In this document: in pieces, positions 1 through 5,230 of the stretch | Layout: the number at the start of each line of letters is the position of its first letter | Position numbering within the stretch: the first letter of the stretch is position 1 | Translations under genes and position numbers: made by a program | Assembly: GCA_021107975.1 (NCBI GenBank) | Contig: JAIORT010000284.1 | Coordinates: 1 to 5,230, forward strand | DNA from: Bacteroidales bacterium | Lineage (GTDB): Bacteria; Bacteroidota; Bacteroidia; Bacteroidales; JAADJA01 | Length of the DNA: 5,230 nucleotides | Direction: 5' to 3' | The notes under the pieces: generated by a model | Database searches by the model: none | Told to the model about the DNA's origin: nothing | What the model saw: the letters and a program-made list of their open reading frames with translations, nothing else

Positions 1-206
1 TGAAAGACCTAAGAATTTTAAAAGCAAAAGACACACCGGATGTAATTGTTAAAGGTGTGGAAGTACGTGACCCGGTGGGACCGTATGGTGCTAAAGGCGT
101 GGGCGAAATCGGGCTTGTGCCGACTGCCGGCGCAGTTGCAAATGCTTTGTTTCAGTTTGATAAGATAAGAAGATATAAGCTGCCGATGAAACGAGATAAG
201 TTTTGA
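1..206 (+). CDS. Xanthine dehydrogenase-type molybdenum hydroxylase, molybdopterin-binding subunit (C-terminal end only)
   Basis: Only the last 67 codons are visible (frame beginning at base 3, TGA stop at 204-206); the gene enters from the left edge. The fragment contains GPYGAKGVGEIGLVPTAGAV, the hallmark C-terminal motif of the large subunit of the xanthine oxidase family. The Glu of KGVGE (codon 105-107) corresponds to the catalytic base that activates the Mo-bound hydroxyl in these enzymes. The following PTAGAVANAL helix and the short basic tail RRYKLPMKRDKF are typical of the family end, so the gene is intact here. From memory, this ending resembles the selenium-dependent xanthine dehydrogenase subgroup more than classical XdhB/XDH. 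The ssnA-type gene downstream agrees, because SsnA accompanies such enzymes. Substrate (xanthine or another purine or N-heterocycle) and cofactor selenium cannot be read from this tail. It is likely cytoplasmic, working with FeS and FAD partners outside the window. Confidence 0.9.
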   Translation, partial: KDLRILKAKDTPDVIVKGVEVRDPVGPYGAKGVGEIGLVPTAGAVANALFQFDKIRRYKLPMKRDKF

Positions 207-232
207 TTTATTTGTGATATTTTGCACCTTTG
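202..232 (+). promoter_or_regulatory. Bacteroidota-type promoter for the propeller protein gene
   Basis: TTTG at 202-205 is followed, after 19 bp, by CACCTTTG at 225-232. This matches the Bacteroidota sigma-ABfr pattern (TTTG, about 19-21 bp, TAnnTTTG) with one mismatch, C for the T of the TA pair. The continuation TTTGCAC is also typical. The predicted start is near 238-241, leaving a leader of about 100 nt before the ATG at 339. The -33 box overlaps the stop codon of the upstream molybdoenzyme gene. The heptamer TTTGCAC occurs twice in tandem (221-227 and 229-235); only the second copy has a reasonable -7 context. Confidence 0.6.
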
Positions 233-300
233 CACTTTAGTAGCAAGAGTTTTATTCACCTCAAAACACAATCTATAGTTTTTTGATTAGGGTCCCTTAA

Positions 301-322
301 AAATAAAAATTGAATTTTATTT
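301..322 (+). repeat. A/T-only inverted repeat in the leader of the propeller gene
   Basis: AAATAAAA (301-308) and TTTTATTT (315-322) are perfect inverted arms of 8 bp around a 6-nt loop, ending 16 bp before the ATG at 339. The hairpin would be weak because it has no G-C pair. It may simply reflect the A/T-rich leader that Bacteroidota use in place of a Shine-Dalgarno sequence. Confidence 0.3.
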
Positions 323-338
323 AAAAAATAAAAAAGTT

Positions 339-2399
339 ATGAGAACAATTATTTTTCTTTTATCAATGTTAATCAGCCAGCTATTAATTTCACAAAACCA
401 ATGGAATTTGATTTATTATGAAAATCTGGATTATTATTTTAAAAATGTACAGTATCTAAACTCTTCAGATGCATGGGCAGTAAGTCAGGGCGGGGTAATT
501 GCCCATAGTAACAATGGTGGTGAAGACTGGGATATTCAATATGAAAAACCCGGTTATTCATTTGGAGGAGTCCATTTTGTGAATAATCAAACAGGTTACG
601 TAGTGGGCTGGTCAGAAGTTTGCAAAACAAACAATGGAGGCGAAGATTGGATATTTCAGAATTTACCAAACCCCCTCGGCTTAGATGTTGAATCAGTTTT
701 TTTCATCAATCCCGATACCGGATGGATAGCAGGTTCGTATAAAACTATCTACCATACAACCAATGGCGGTAACACTTGGACATCTCAACACTCTTATGAG
801 CTTCAAGACCATTATTGGCTCCTTGATATTCAGTTTTACGATGAACTTCATGGTTGTGCAGTTGGGGACAAATTATTTATGCCTTACCATGGCATTATTT
901 TTACAACAGATGATGGAGGTGAAACCTGGACAGAAACTATATTTGAAGACAGTGAAGGATTTAAAAAAGTGGAATATATCAGTCAGGATACGTTATGGGC
1001 AGCCTCAAATGATGGAAAACTGTTTAAAAGTACCGATGGAGGAATCTCATGGTCAGTATTTCAACAAATACACGATCATTTAACCGATCTCCAATTTTTT
1101 AATTCAAATGAAGCTTATGCCATATCATACTCGCATTTTTTTAGCTCAACTTACAATGGATGGGAAACATGGGAAACAATAGATTTAGGTTATGCAAATT
1201 CCTTTAACAAATTTTCTTTTTTAGATCACTTTAATGGGATTGGAATAGACAATGCCGACATATTAAAGACTTCTAACGGAGGTAATGACTGGCATTCTGT
1301 TTTTGATCATTTTACAAAAATTTCTTTTTTCGATACGGAAAATGGTTGGTTGGTTGACCATTATATTCCAAAGCAAATGTACCATTCTAATGACGGTGGT
1401 TTTAGCTGGGATTTATTTGATGCCGGGAACGAAGGAAATATAATAGATTTGGATTTTATTTCTGAACAAACAGGATTTGCAATTAGCGACAGTTCGGAAT
1501 TGTTAAAAACAATTGACAGCGGAAATTCTTGGGAAATAATTAATATCCCTTTTGATTCAATGTATTATTCAAACATTCAGTTTATTGATAACGAAAACGG
1601 TTTTCTCATTACCGGCAATAGTAGGTTTATGAAAACAGAAGATGGAGGAGAAACCTGGTACTCTTATACTTTTGATACAATTAATTTTTTAAGAAGCTGC
1701 TTTTTTCTTGATGCTTCAAACGGTTGGATAACCGGGAGCCAGGGATTGTGTGCCCATACTACTAACGGTGGTTTAAACTGGGATATACAATCATTTGACA
1801 CTTATTACTTAACCGATATCTACTTTTTTAATTTGGAAAAAGGTTTTGCTATCTCATATATCGGAGAGTTATTTGAAACAACAGATGGAGGAGAAAACTG
1901 GGAGGAGACAGAATTATTTGACAACCAATTAATCAATATAAAATTTGTGGATGACACGAATGGATGGCTTGTTGGTTTATGCAAAATCTATCATACGGAA
2001 AACGGTGGATACACCTGGGAAGAAGAATTTGATTTGACCACATCCGGTTATAACCAATCCATTTCATCATTTTCGGCTCTTAATAGCGATGACGCCTGGT
2101 TTTGCACAGGGAATGGGAAAATATTTTCCTACGGTTTACAAACAGGAATTTCAGAAGAGACAAGGATTGAACTTCGAATTTTCCCCAATCCGGCAAACTA
2201 TATTTTGAATATAGATGCACAGTTTAATTCAAAAAACCGGATTATTGAAATCTATTCCATAGAAGGCAGATTCATATTGAGAAAGGAAATCGAACAATGG
2301 ACAAATCCGGTTCAATTAAACATTTCAAGCCTTAAAGCAGGAATCTATATTTTGAAAATAAAAGGAGAAAAAGGTGTTTATAAATGGATAAAAAATTAA
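339..2399 (+). CDS. Secreted YCF48/BNR-repeat beta-propeller protein with T9SS C-terminal sorting domain
   Basis: This 686-residue protein is probably exported and then released or anchored at the cell surface by type IX secretion. Residues 1-19 form a signal peptide: Met-Arg, a hydrophobic run, and likely cleavage after LLIS, leaving an N-terminal Gln. Residues 22-600 are about 14 tandem units of roughly 40 residues. They carry boxes of the form (S/T)-x-(N/D)-G-G-x-x-W, with Trp at 64, 104, 147, 197, 238, 278, 318, 357, 398, 440, 481, 521 and 560, and a preceding strand of GW-x-x-G type. This is the YCF48/Hcf136, BNR-like propeller pattern. Residues about 612-686 are a type A T9SS sorting domain: FPNPAN, a mid-domain YSIEGR, LKAGIYILKI and a basic end. 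No catalytic residues are recognisable, so it may be an adhesin or scaffold. The ATG lies in an A-rich leader with no Shine-Dalgarno, normal for the phylum. The gene has its own promoter and ends 40 bp before ssnA. Confidence 0.92.
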   Translation: MRTIIFLLSMLISQLLISQNQWNLIYYENLDYYFKNVQYLNSSDAWAVSQGGVIAHSNNGGEDWDIQYEKPGYSFGGVHFVNNQTGYVVGWSEVCKTNNGGEDWIFQNLPNPLGLDVESVFFINPDTGWIAGSYKTIYHTTNGGNTWTSQHSYELQDHYWLLDIQFYDELHGCAVGDKLFMPYHGIIFTTDDGGETWTETIFEDSEGFKKVEYISQDTLWAASNDGKLFKSTDGGISWSVFQQIHDHLTDLQFFNSNEAYAISYSHFFSSTYNGWETWETIDLGYANSFNKFSFLDHFNGIGIDNADILKTSNGGNDWHSVFDHFTKISFFDTENGWLVDHYIPKQMYHSNDGGFSWDLFDAGNEGNIIDLDFISEQTGFAISDSSELLKTIDSGNSWEIINIPFDSMYYSNIQFIDNENGFLITGNSRFMKTEDGGETWYSYTFDTINFLRSCFFLDASNGWITGSQGLCAHTTNGGLNWDIQSFDTYYLTDIYFFNLEKGFAISYIGELFETTDGGENWEETELFDNQLINIKFVDDTNGWLVGLCKIYHTENGGYTWEEEFDLTTSGYNQSISSFSALNSDDAWFCTGNGKIFSYGLQTGISEETRIELRIFPNPANYILNIDAQFNSKNRIIEIYSIEGRFILRKEIEQWTNPVQLNISSLKAGIYILKIKGEKGVYKWIKN
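402..2138 (+). repeat. Protein-level tandem repeat: about 14 propeller units of roughly 40 codons
   Basis: Intervals between successive box Trp residues are 40, 43, 50, 41, 40, 40, 39, 41, 42, 41, 40 and 39 residues, so the period is about 120 bp. The repeat is clear in the protein but diverged at the DNA level, with no long identical stretch noticed. Two boxes are degenerate: YNGWETW near residue 275 and IDSGNSW near residue 395. The interval before box 4 is about 10 residues long because of an insertion around 155-185. The last unit (561-600) has the inner strands but no box, while Trp22 at the N-terminus has the position of the missing box Trp. Confidence 0.85.
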
Positions 2400-2439
2400 G
2401 AATAAACTCAAACCAAAACATTTTTAGTCAAAATTATTT

Positions 2440-3747
2440 ATGGCTCTTTATCTTAAAAACGGAACTTATATTGATTGGAAAACTTTCGAGTTTATTTTTG
2501 CTAATATTAAAGTTGAAGATGGATTAGATGGGAAAATAGAAATTCTTCCTGAAAATTATTCCATACCTAAAAATGAAGAAATAATTGATTGTTCGGGCAA
2601 ATACATAACAAAATCATTTGCAAACGGTCATCATCATGCTTATTCGGCTCTTGCACGGGGAATGCCGGCTCCAAAAAAGAAACCACAAAATTTTTATGAA
2701 ATCCTGAAATATATATGGTGGAAATTAGACAAATGCCTTGATCCCGAATTAATTGAAATCAGCGCATTAGTTACGGCTATTGATTGTGCTAAAAACGGTG
2801 TAACTTTCGTTATCGATCATCATGCCTCTCCTAATGCTGTTGAAGGCAGCCTGGAAACTATTGCCGGCGCATTCGATAAAGCCGGACTCTCTTTTTTGCT
2901 ATGTTACGAAATATCCGACAGGGATGGAAAGGAAATCGCATTAAAAGGAATTGAAGAAACTGAAAAGTATTTACAAAGTCGTCAGGGACTTGTTGGTTTG
3001 CACGCTTCCTTTACGGTAGGTGATGACACATTACAAAAGGCAGTTAATCTTGCCGAAAAATATAATAGCGGAATCCATATTCATATTGCTGAAGATATGT
3101 ATGACCAAAAGTACAGCATGGCTAATTATAACAAGAGGGTGATAAACAGGTTGAATGATTTTGGTGTGCTGAACAGTTCAAAGACAATTCTTGCACATTG
3201 CCTTTATTTGAACGATTTTGAACGAATGCTGGTCAGGGATTCCAATGCATGGGTCGTTCAGAATACCGAAAGCAACCTGAATAATAAAGTCGGTTATTTC
3301 AATTCTGTTGGCTTGGGGGATAATATAATATTGGGCACCGACGGCATGCACGGCGATATGCTCAGAAGCGCCAAAGCTGCTTATTTTGTCGGACAAAATT
3401 TTGATAATGTCAATTTAGTAAGCATTTACCAACGCTTCCGCAATATTCACAGATATATTTCAGAAAATGGTTTTAGCGGTGATGGAGAAAATAATCTCGT
3501 AATTTTTGATTATGATACTCCCACTGAATTTAATAAAGACAATTTTCCCGGTCATTTTGTTTTCGGGCTTGAATCAAAACATGTTCAGCATGTAATTTCC
3601 AATGGAAAGCTGATAGTAGAAAACCGCCGTATGGTAAATGTTGATGAAGAAGCTGTTTTTAAAACATCAAAGGAATTGAGTAAAAGGCTTTGGAGTTTAT
3701 TTCAACGCAGCAAGGAAATCCTCCTTTCTTCTGCGCGATACTTCTAA
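2440..3747 (+). CDS. ssnA: SsnA-type putative aminohydrolase (metal-dependent amidohydrolase superfamily)
   Basis: This 435-residue protein matches SsnA (family length about 440) nearly end to end, a cytoplasmic amidohydrolase related to guanine/cytosine deaminases and chlorohydrolases. Metal-site residues are present: His64-x-His66 in SFANGHHHAYSALARGM, His215 with Glu218 in HIHIAED, His253 in LAHC, and Asp301 in LGTDGMHGDM. Other family stretches are YIWWKLDKCLD (91-101), DHHASPNAVEGSL (126-138) and SDRDGKE (159-165). E. coli ssnA lies in the xdhD-ygfK-ygfM purine region, and the family is a marker of selenium-dependent molybdenum hydroxylase clusters. The molybdoenzyme tail at 1-206 fits that. 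The substrate is unproven; deamination or hydrolysis of a purine-derived ring is the usual guess. It starts 40 bp after the propeller gene with no promoter seen in the gap, so it is probably co-transcribed. Its last 16 codons overlap the regulator gene on the - strand and look non-native (see findings). Confidence 0.93.
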   Translation: MALYLKNGTYIDWKTFEFIFANIKVEDGLDGKIEILPENYSIPKNEEIIDCSGKYITKSFANGHHHAYSALARGMPAPKKKPQNFYEILKYIWWKLDKCLDPELIEISALVTAIDCAKNGVTFVIDHHASPNAVEGSLETIAGAFDKAGLSFLLCYEISDRDGKEIALKGIEETEKYLQSRQGLVGLHASFTVGDDTLQKAVNLAEKYNSGIHIHIAEDMYDQKYSMANYNKRVINRLNDFGVLNSSKTILAHCLYLNDFERMLVRDSNAWVVQNTESNLNNKVGYFNSVGLGDNIILGTDGMHGDMLRSAKAAYFVGQNFDNVNLVSIYQRFRNIHRYISENGFSGDGENNLVIFDYDTPTEFNKDNFPGHFVFGLESKHVQHVISNGKLIVENRRMVNVDEEAVFKTSKELSKRLWSLFQRSKEILLSSARYF

Positions 3748-4428
3748 CTCGGCGCCGTCTTCCATAATTACATAACCGCCCTCACCTTTTTTATAACGTT
3801 CTAAGTATTTAAGATTAATAAGATGAGATTTATGAATTCTGAAAAAATTGAACGGACTAAGCATCTCGTCATATTCCTTTAAAGTCTTTGATACAATTAT
3901 CTTTTCGCCATTGTTCAGGAAAATGTTGGTATAGTTATTATCCGATTCGCAACGGGTAATTTCTTTGATTTTTACAAAAATGATCCCGTCAATTGTTGGC
4001 AGTGTGATTTTTTCAAAGCTATTCCTGTTGGTAAGCAAAACTTCCAGCTTTTTATTTATCTCCGAATATTTATCATCTTCCGATAATCGAGAACATGCTT
4101 CAATTAACTGTTCAGGCTCTACCGGTTTAAGTATATAATCTATGGCACTGAATTTAAACGCCTGTATGGCAAATTTGTCATAAGCAGAAACGAAAATGAT
4201 TTTGAAGTTAATTTCAGGAAGTTGCTCTAACAAATCAAAGCCGGTACCATCGGGCATTTGAACATCGAGGAAAACAACATCAGGATTAAGATTTTGGATT
4301 TTTTCAACCCCTGCCTTTACACAATCTGCCTCATCAACAACATGGATATTTTCACAATGCTTGTTCAGTAAATTTTTTAAAGCATTTCTTGCTTTGCTTT
4401 CGTCATCAATGATTAACGCTTCAAACAT
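3697..4428 (-). CDS. LytTR-family two-component response regulator (REC-LytTR)
   Basis: This 243-residue cytoplasmic DNA-binding regulator belongs to the LytR/AgrA/YpdB class. The receiver domain (residues 1-115) has the acidic pair Asp8-Asp9, phosphoacceptor Asp55 in FLDVQMPDGTGF, Ser81 in VSAYD (the usual Thr/Ser switch) and Lys101 in YILKPV. All residues needed for phosphorylation are there. The LytTR domain (about 139-243) shows the typical features: ITRCESDNNYTNIFLNNG, the FFRIHKSHLINLKYLERY core and the ending ELEVSRRRKEDFLAAL. The domain is complete, so the stop at 3697-3699 is the genuine end. The ATG at 4426-4428 fits, since MFEALIIDDE is a canonical receiver start; no Shine-Dalgarno is present. 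The likely partner is the sensor kinase upstream on the same strand, separated by 286 bp instead of the usual few bases. The target genes are unknown; the overlapping convergent ssnA is not an obvious target. Confidence 0.94.
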   Translation of the reverse strand: MFEALIIDDESKARNALKNLLNKHCENIHVVDEADCVKAGVEKIQNLNPDVVFLDVQMPDGTGFDLLEQLPEINFKIIFVSAYDKFAIQAFKFSAIDYILKPVEPEQLIEACSRLSEDDKYSEINKKLEVLLTNRNSFEKITLPTIDGIIFVKIKEITRCESDNNYTNIFLNNGEKIIVSKTLKEYDEMLSPFNFFRIHKSHLINLKYLERYKKGEGGYVIMEDGAELEVSRRRKEDFLAALK

Positions 4429-4459
4429 ACATTTTTAATTTGTTGATCTTATTTTTCAA

Positions 4460-4474
4460 ACTCAATGCTTGAGT
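4460..4474. repeat. Short dyad upstream of the response regulator gene
   Basis: ACTCAA (4460-4465) and TTGAGT (4469-4474) are 6-bp perfect inverted arms around TGC. The dyad lies 31 bp upstream of the regulator's ATG on the - strand, so it could be an operator or leader hairpin. LytTR proteins usually bind direct repeats, so self-binding is not implied. At this size, chance is a serious alternative. Confidence 0.25.
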
Positions 4475-4500
4475 CCGGTCTAAAAACTCATTTCACGCAA

Positions 4501-4516
4501 TCCTGAAACTTCGGGA
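4501..4516. repeat. Small hairpin inside the left arm of the composite element
   Basis: TCCTGA (4501-4506) pairs with TTCGGGA's first six pairing bases (4511-4516, TCGGGA), leaving loop AACT; one of the six pairs is T-G. It directly adjoins the inverted-repeat head TTCACGCAAT. In shape (TCC-GA ... TC-GGA) it resembles the right-hand palindrome at 4625-4642. Confidence 0.4.
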
Positions 4517-4546
4517 GGAAAGTTTTAATACAATCCTATAGCTCCA

Positions 4547-4572
4547 TAGCATAGGGTTTAAACCCTATGCTA
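4547..4572. repeat. 26-bp perfect palindrome in the kinase-regulator intergenic region
   Basis: The half-site is TAGCATAGGGTTT, followed at once by its exact complement, giving full twofold symmetry centred between 4559 and 4560. As RNA it would fold to an 11-bp stem with a TTAA loop on either strand. Neither side is followed by a T-run, so it is not a standard intrinsic terminator. From memory, GGGTTTAAACCC-centred palindromes recur in intergenic DNA of environmental Bacteroidota, which fits a dispersed repeat better than a dedicated operator. Centrally it contains TTTAAA. Confidence 0.85.
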
Positions 4573-4624
4573 CAAAATAAATATATTTATACTCAGCACT
4601 TTGCGTGTTTTGCGATTCGTCTGC

Positions 4625-4642
4625 TTCCGATAATTATCGGAA
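4625..4642. repeat. 18-bp perfect palindrome at the right side of the composite element
   Basis: TTCCGATAATTATCGGAA reads identically on both strands, centred between 4633 and 4634. It abuts the inverted-repeat head ATTGCGTGAA (4642-4651). On the - strand it lies 72 bp downstream of the kinase stop codon, so it would be transcribed as a 3' hairpin of that gene. The downstream - strand sequence is not T-rich, so canonical termination is not supported. Confidence 0.8.
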
Positions 4643-4714
4643 TTGCGTGAACCATTTTTATCTCTTTTTATACTGGACTCATGCTTCATTTTTCAGAGCA
4701 AAATTACAAAATCT

Positions 4715-5230
4715 TTATTCATTTTCAAAAGGTATCCGTAATTCCACTTTTGTTCCTCCTGGATTACCCGATTCATCTTTCAGATCAATAATTTTCACAG
4801 AAACATCTTCTTCGGTTTTTTCATTCAGGATATCAAGTCTTTCCTGTGTAACCTTCATTCCCAAGGACCTGTGCTTTTTACTATCTGATTTTCTCTTAAT
4901 TTCCATTGCCTTCTTTCTGCCAATTCCGTTATCTTCTATTATACATTGCATTAACTTTCCTTCAGGTTTAAGTTCAACTTTGATTTTTCCTCTGCCGGTC
5001 TTACCTGCAATGCCGTGGATAATGGCATTTTCAATAAACGGCTGGATAAGCATGGGTGGTATAAATGTATATTCCTGATCAATTTTTTCATCCACATTAA
5101 TCTCAAAATCAAACTTATTGTCAAATCTTAGTTGTTCCAATTGCATATTCAGTTCAAGGGTATTGATTTCATCTTCAACCGGCACAAACGTTTTACGTGA
5201 ATTTTCAAGAATATACCGCATAAGTCTGGC
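4715..5230 (-). CDS. LytS/YpdA-type sensor histidine kinase, C-terminal part (runs off the right edge)
   Basis: The last 171 codons are visible. The frame is open through the window edge and begins ARLMRYILENS, which matches the interior of His_kinase (PF06580) proteins, so the Met at 5219-5221 is internal and not the start. Counting from the first visible residue, the N-box is IPPMLIQPFIENAIIHG (57-73, Asn68 key), the G1 box is EDNGIGRKKA (99-108), the G2-like segment is HRSLGMKVTQERL (120-132), and the closing GGT-x-V-E-L strand is at 158-164. This is a complete HATPase_c ATP-binding lobe. The phosphoacceptor His (usually in NPHFIFN) and any membrane sensor domain lie beyond the window. It should phosphorylate Asp55 of the LytTR regulator encoded downstream on the same strand; pairing of these two families in tandem is standard. 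The signal is unknown. The TAA stop is at 4715-4717. Confidence 0.93.
   Translation of the reverse strand, partial: ARLMRYILENSRKTFVPVEDEINTLELNMQLEQLRFDNKFDFEINVDEKIDQEYTFIPPMLIQPFIENAIIHGIAGKTGRGKIKVELKPEGKLMQCIIEDNGIGRKKAMEIKRKSDSKKHRSLGMKVTQERLDILNEKTEEDVSVKIIDLKDESGNPGGTKVELRIPFENE

Larger units (their letters stand above)
4481..4660. mobile_element. Candidate REP/MITE-like composite inverted-repeat element
   Basis: TTCACGCAAT (4492-4501) is repeated inverted as ATTGCGTGAA (4642-4651). The similarity extends outward as TAAAAA (4481-4486) against TTTTTA (4655-4660) and inward as CC-TGA against TTCCGA. Directly inside each arm lies a dyad of related shape: a hairpin at 4501-4516 on the left and an 18-bp perfect palindrome at 4625-4642 on the right. 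A 26-bp perfect palindrome (4547-4572) lies between them. The interval has no coding potential. Paired hairpins with a shared head sequence are the layout of bacterial interspersed REP/BIME elements, and terminal inverted repeats also fit a MITE. No transposase is in the window and no target-site duplication is clear, so mobility is an inference. Confidence 0.5.

Noticed and set aside
18..227. Open frame on the - strand antisense to the molybdoenzyme tail.
   Set aside because: The + strand frame gives a clear conserved xanthine dehydrogenase C-terminus; the antisense product resembles nothing and is a shadow.
763..1083. 106-codon + strand frame inside the propeller gene.
   Set aside because: It is an out-of-frame reading of the repeat array, with no start context and no recognisable domain.
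1..2399. Base-composition jump between the molybdoenzyme tail and the propeller gene as evidence of transfer.
   Set aside because: A hand count gives about 45% GC in the 206-base tail, and sampled parts of the propeller gene are lower. But the tail encodes a Gly/Ala/Pro-rich conserved motif, and so short a piece cannot support a transfer claim.
4547..4572. Intrinsic terminator for the kinase gene.
   Set aside because: The stem is strong, but no T-run follows it on the - strand, and the regulator downstream presumably needs the transcript unless it has its own promoter.
4577..4590. 14-bp palindrome ATAAATATATTTAT.
   Set aside because: It is made only of A and T in an A/T-rich gap, so chance explains it.
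4605..5078. 157-codon + strand frame opposite the kinase gene.
   Set aside because: It runs antisense through the conserved N-box and ATP-lid codons of the kinase and through a palindrome. Its product is Ser/Phe/Leu-rich with no family features, as expected of an antisense shadow.
5219..5221. ATG as the true start of the kinase gene.
   Set aside because: The frame stays open to the window edge and the preceding codons (Ala-Arg-Leu) continue the conserved family sequence, so this Met is internal.

Overview
The window most likely comes from a Bacteroidota chromosome, probably an anaerobic or environmental lineage. Three things point there: a type IX secretion (T9SS) C-terminal sorting domain, A-rich start regions with no Shine-Dalgarno sequence, and a promoter of the Bacteroidota TTTG / TAnnTTTG type. 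A LytTR response regulator with a LytS-type histidine kinase fits the same phylum. The genus cannot be told from this sequence.

The left half is read on the + strand. It opens with the last 67 codons of a xanthine-dehydrogenase-type molybdenum hydroxylase, including its catalytic-Glu motif (1-206). A 132-bp gap carries a good promoter whose -33 box overlaps that gene's stop codon. Next is a 686-residue secreted protein built from about 14 YCF48/BNR-like beta-propeller units and ending in a T9SS sorting domain (339-2399). Only 40 bp later comes a complete SsnA-type amidohydrolase (2440-3747). SsnA and XDH-like molybdoenzymes are known neighbours in purine and selenium-dependent molybdenum hydroxylase clusters, so the propeller gene looks like an insertion into that partnership.

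The right half is read on the - strand. It holds the C-terminal 171 residues of a LytS/YpdA-type sensor kinase (4715-5230, continuing off the window), a 286-bp gap, and its likely partner, a complete REC-LytTR response regulator (3697-4428). The regulator converges on ssnA, and the two coding regions overlap tail to tail by 51 bp, each stop codon being read as Leu on the other strand.

The 286-bp kinase-regulator gap is the least ordinary non-coding part. It holds a 26-bp perfect palindrome, an 18-bp perfect palindrome, a smaller hairpin and an outer inverted repeat (TTCACGCAAT / ATTGCGTGAA). Together they look like a REP/MITE-type composite element of about 160-180 bp. I see no tRNA, rRNA, CRISPR array, transposase gene or convincing intrinsic terminator. 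I found no strong evidence for an entirely new multi-gene system.
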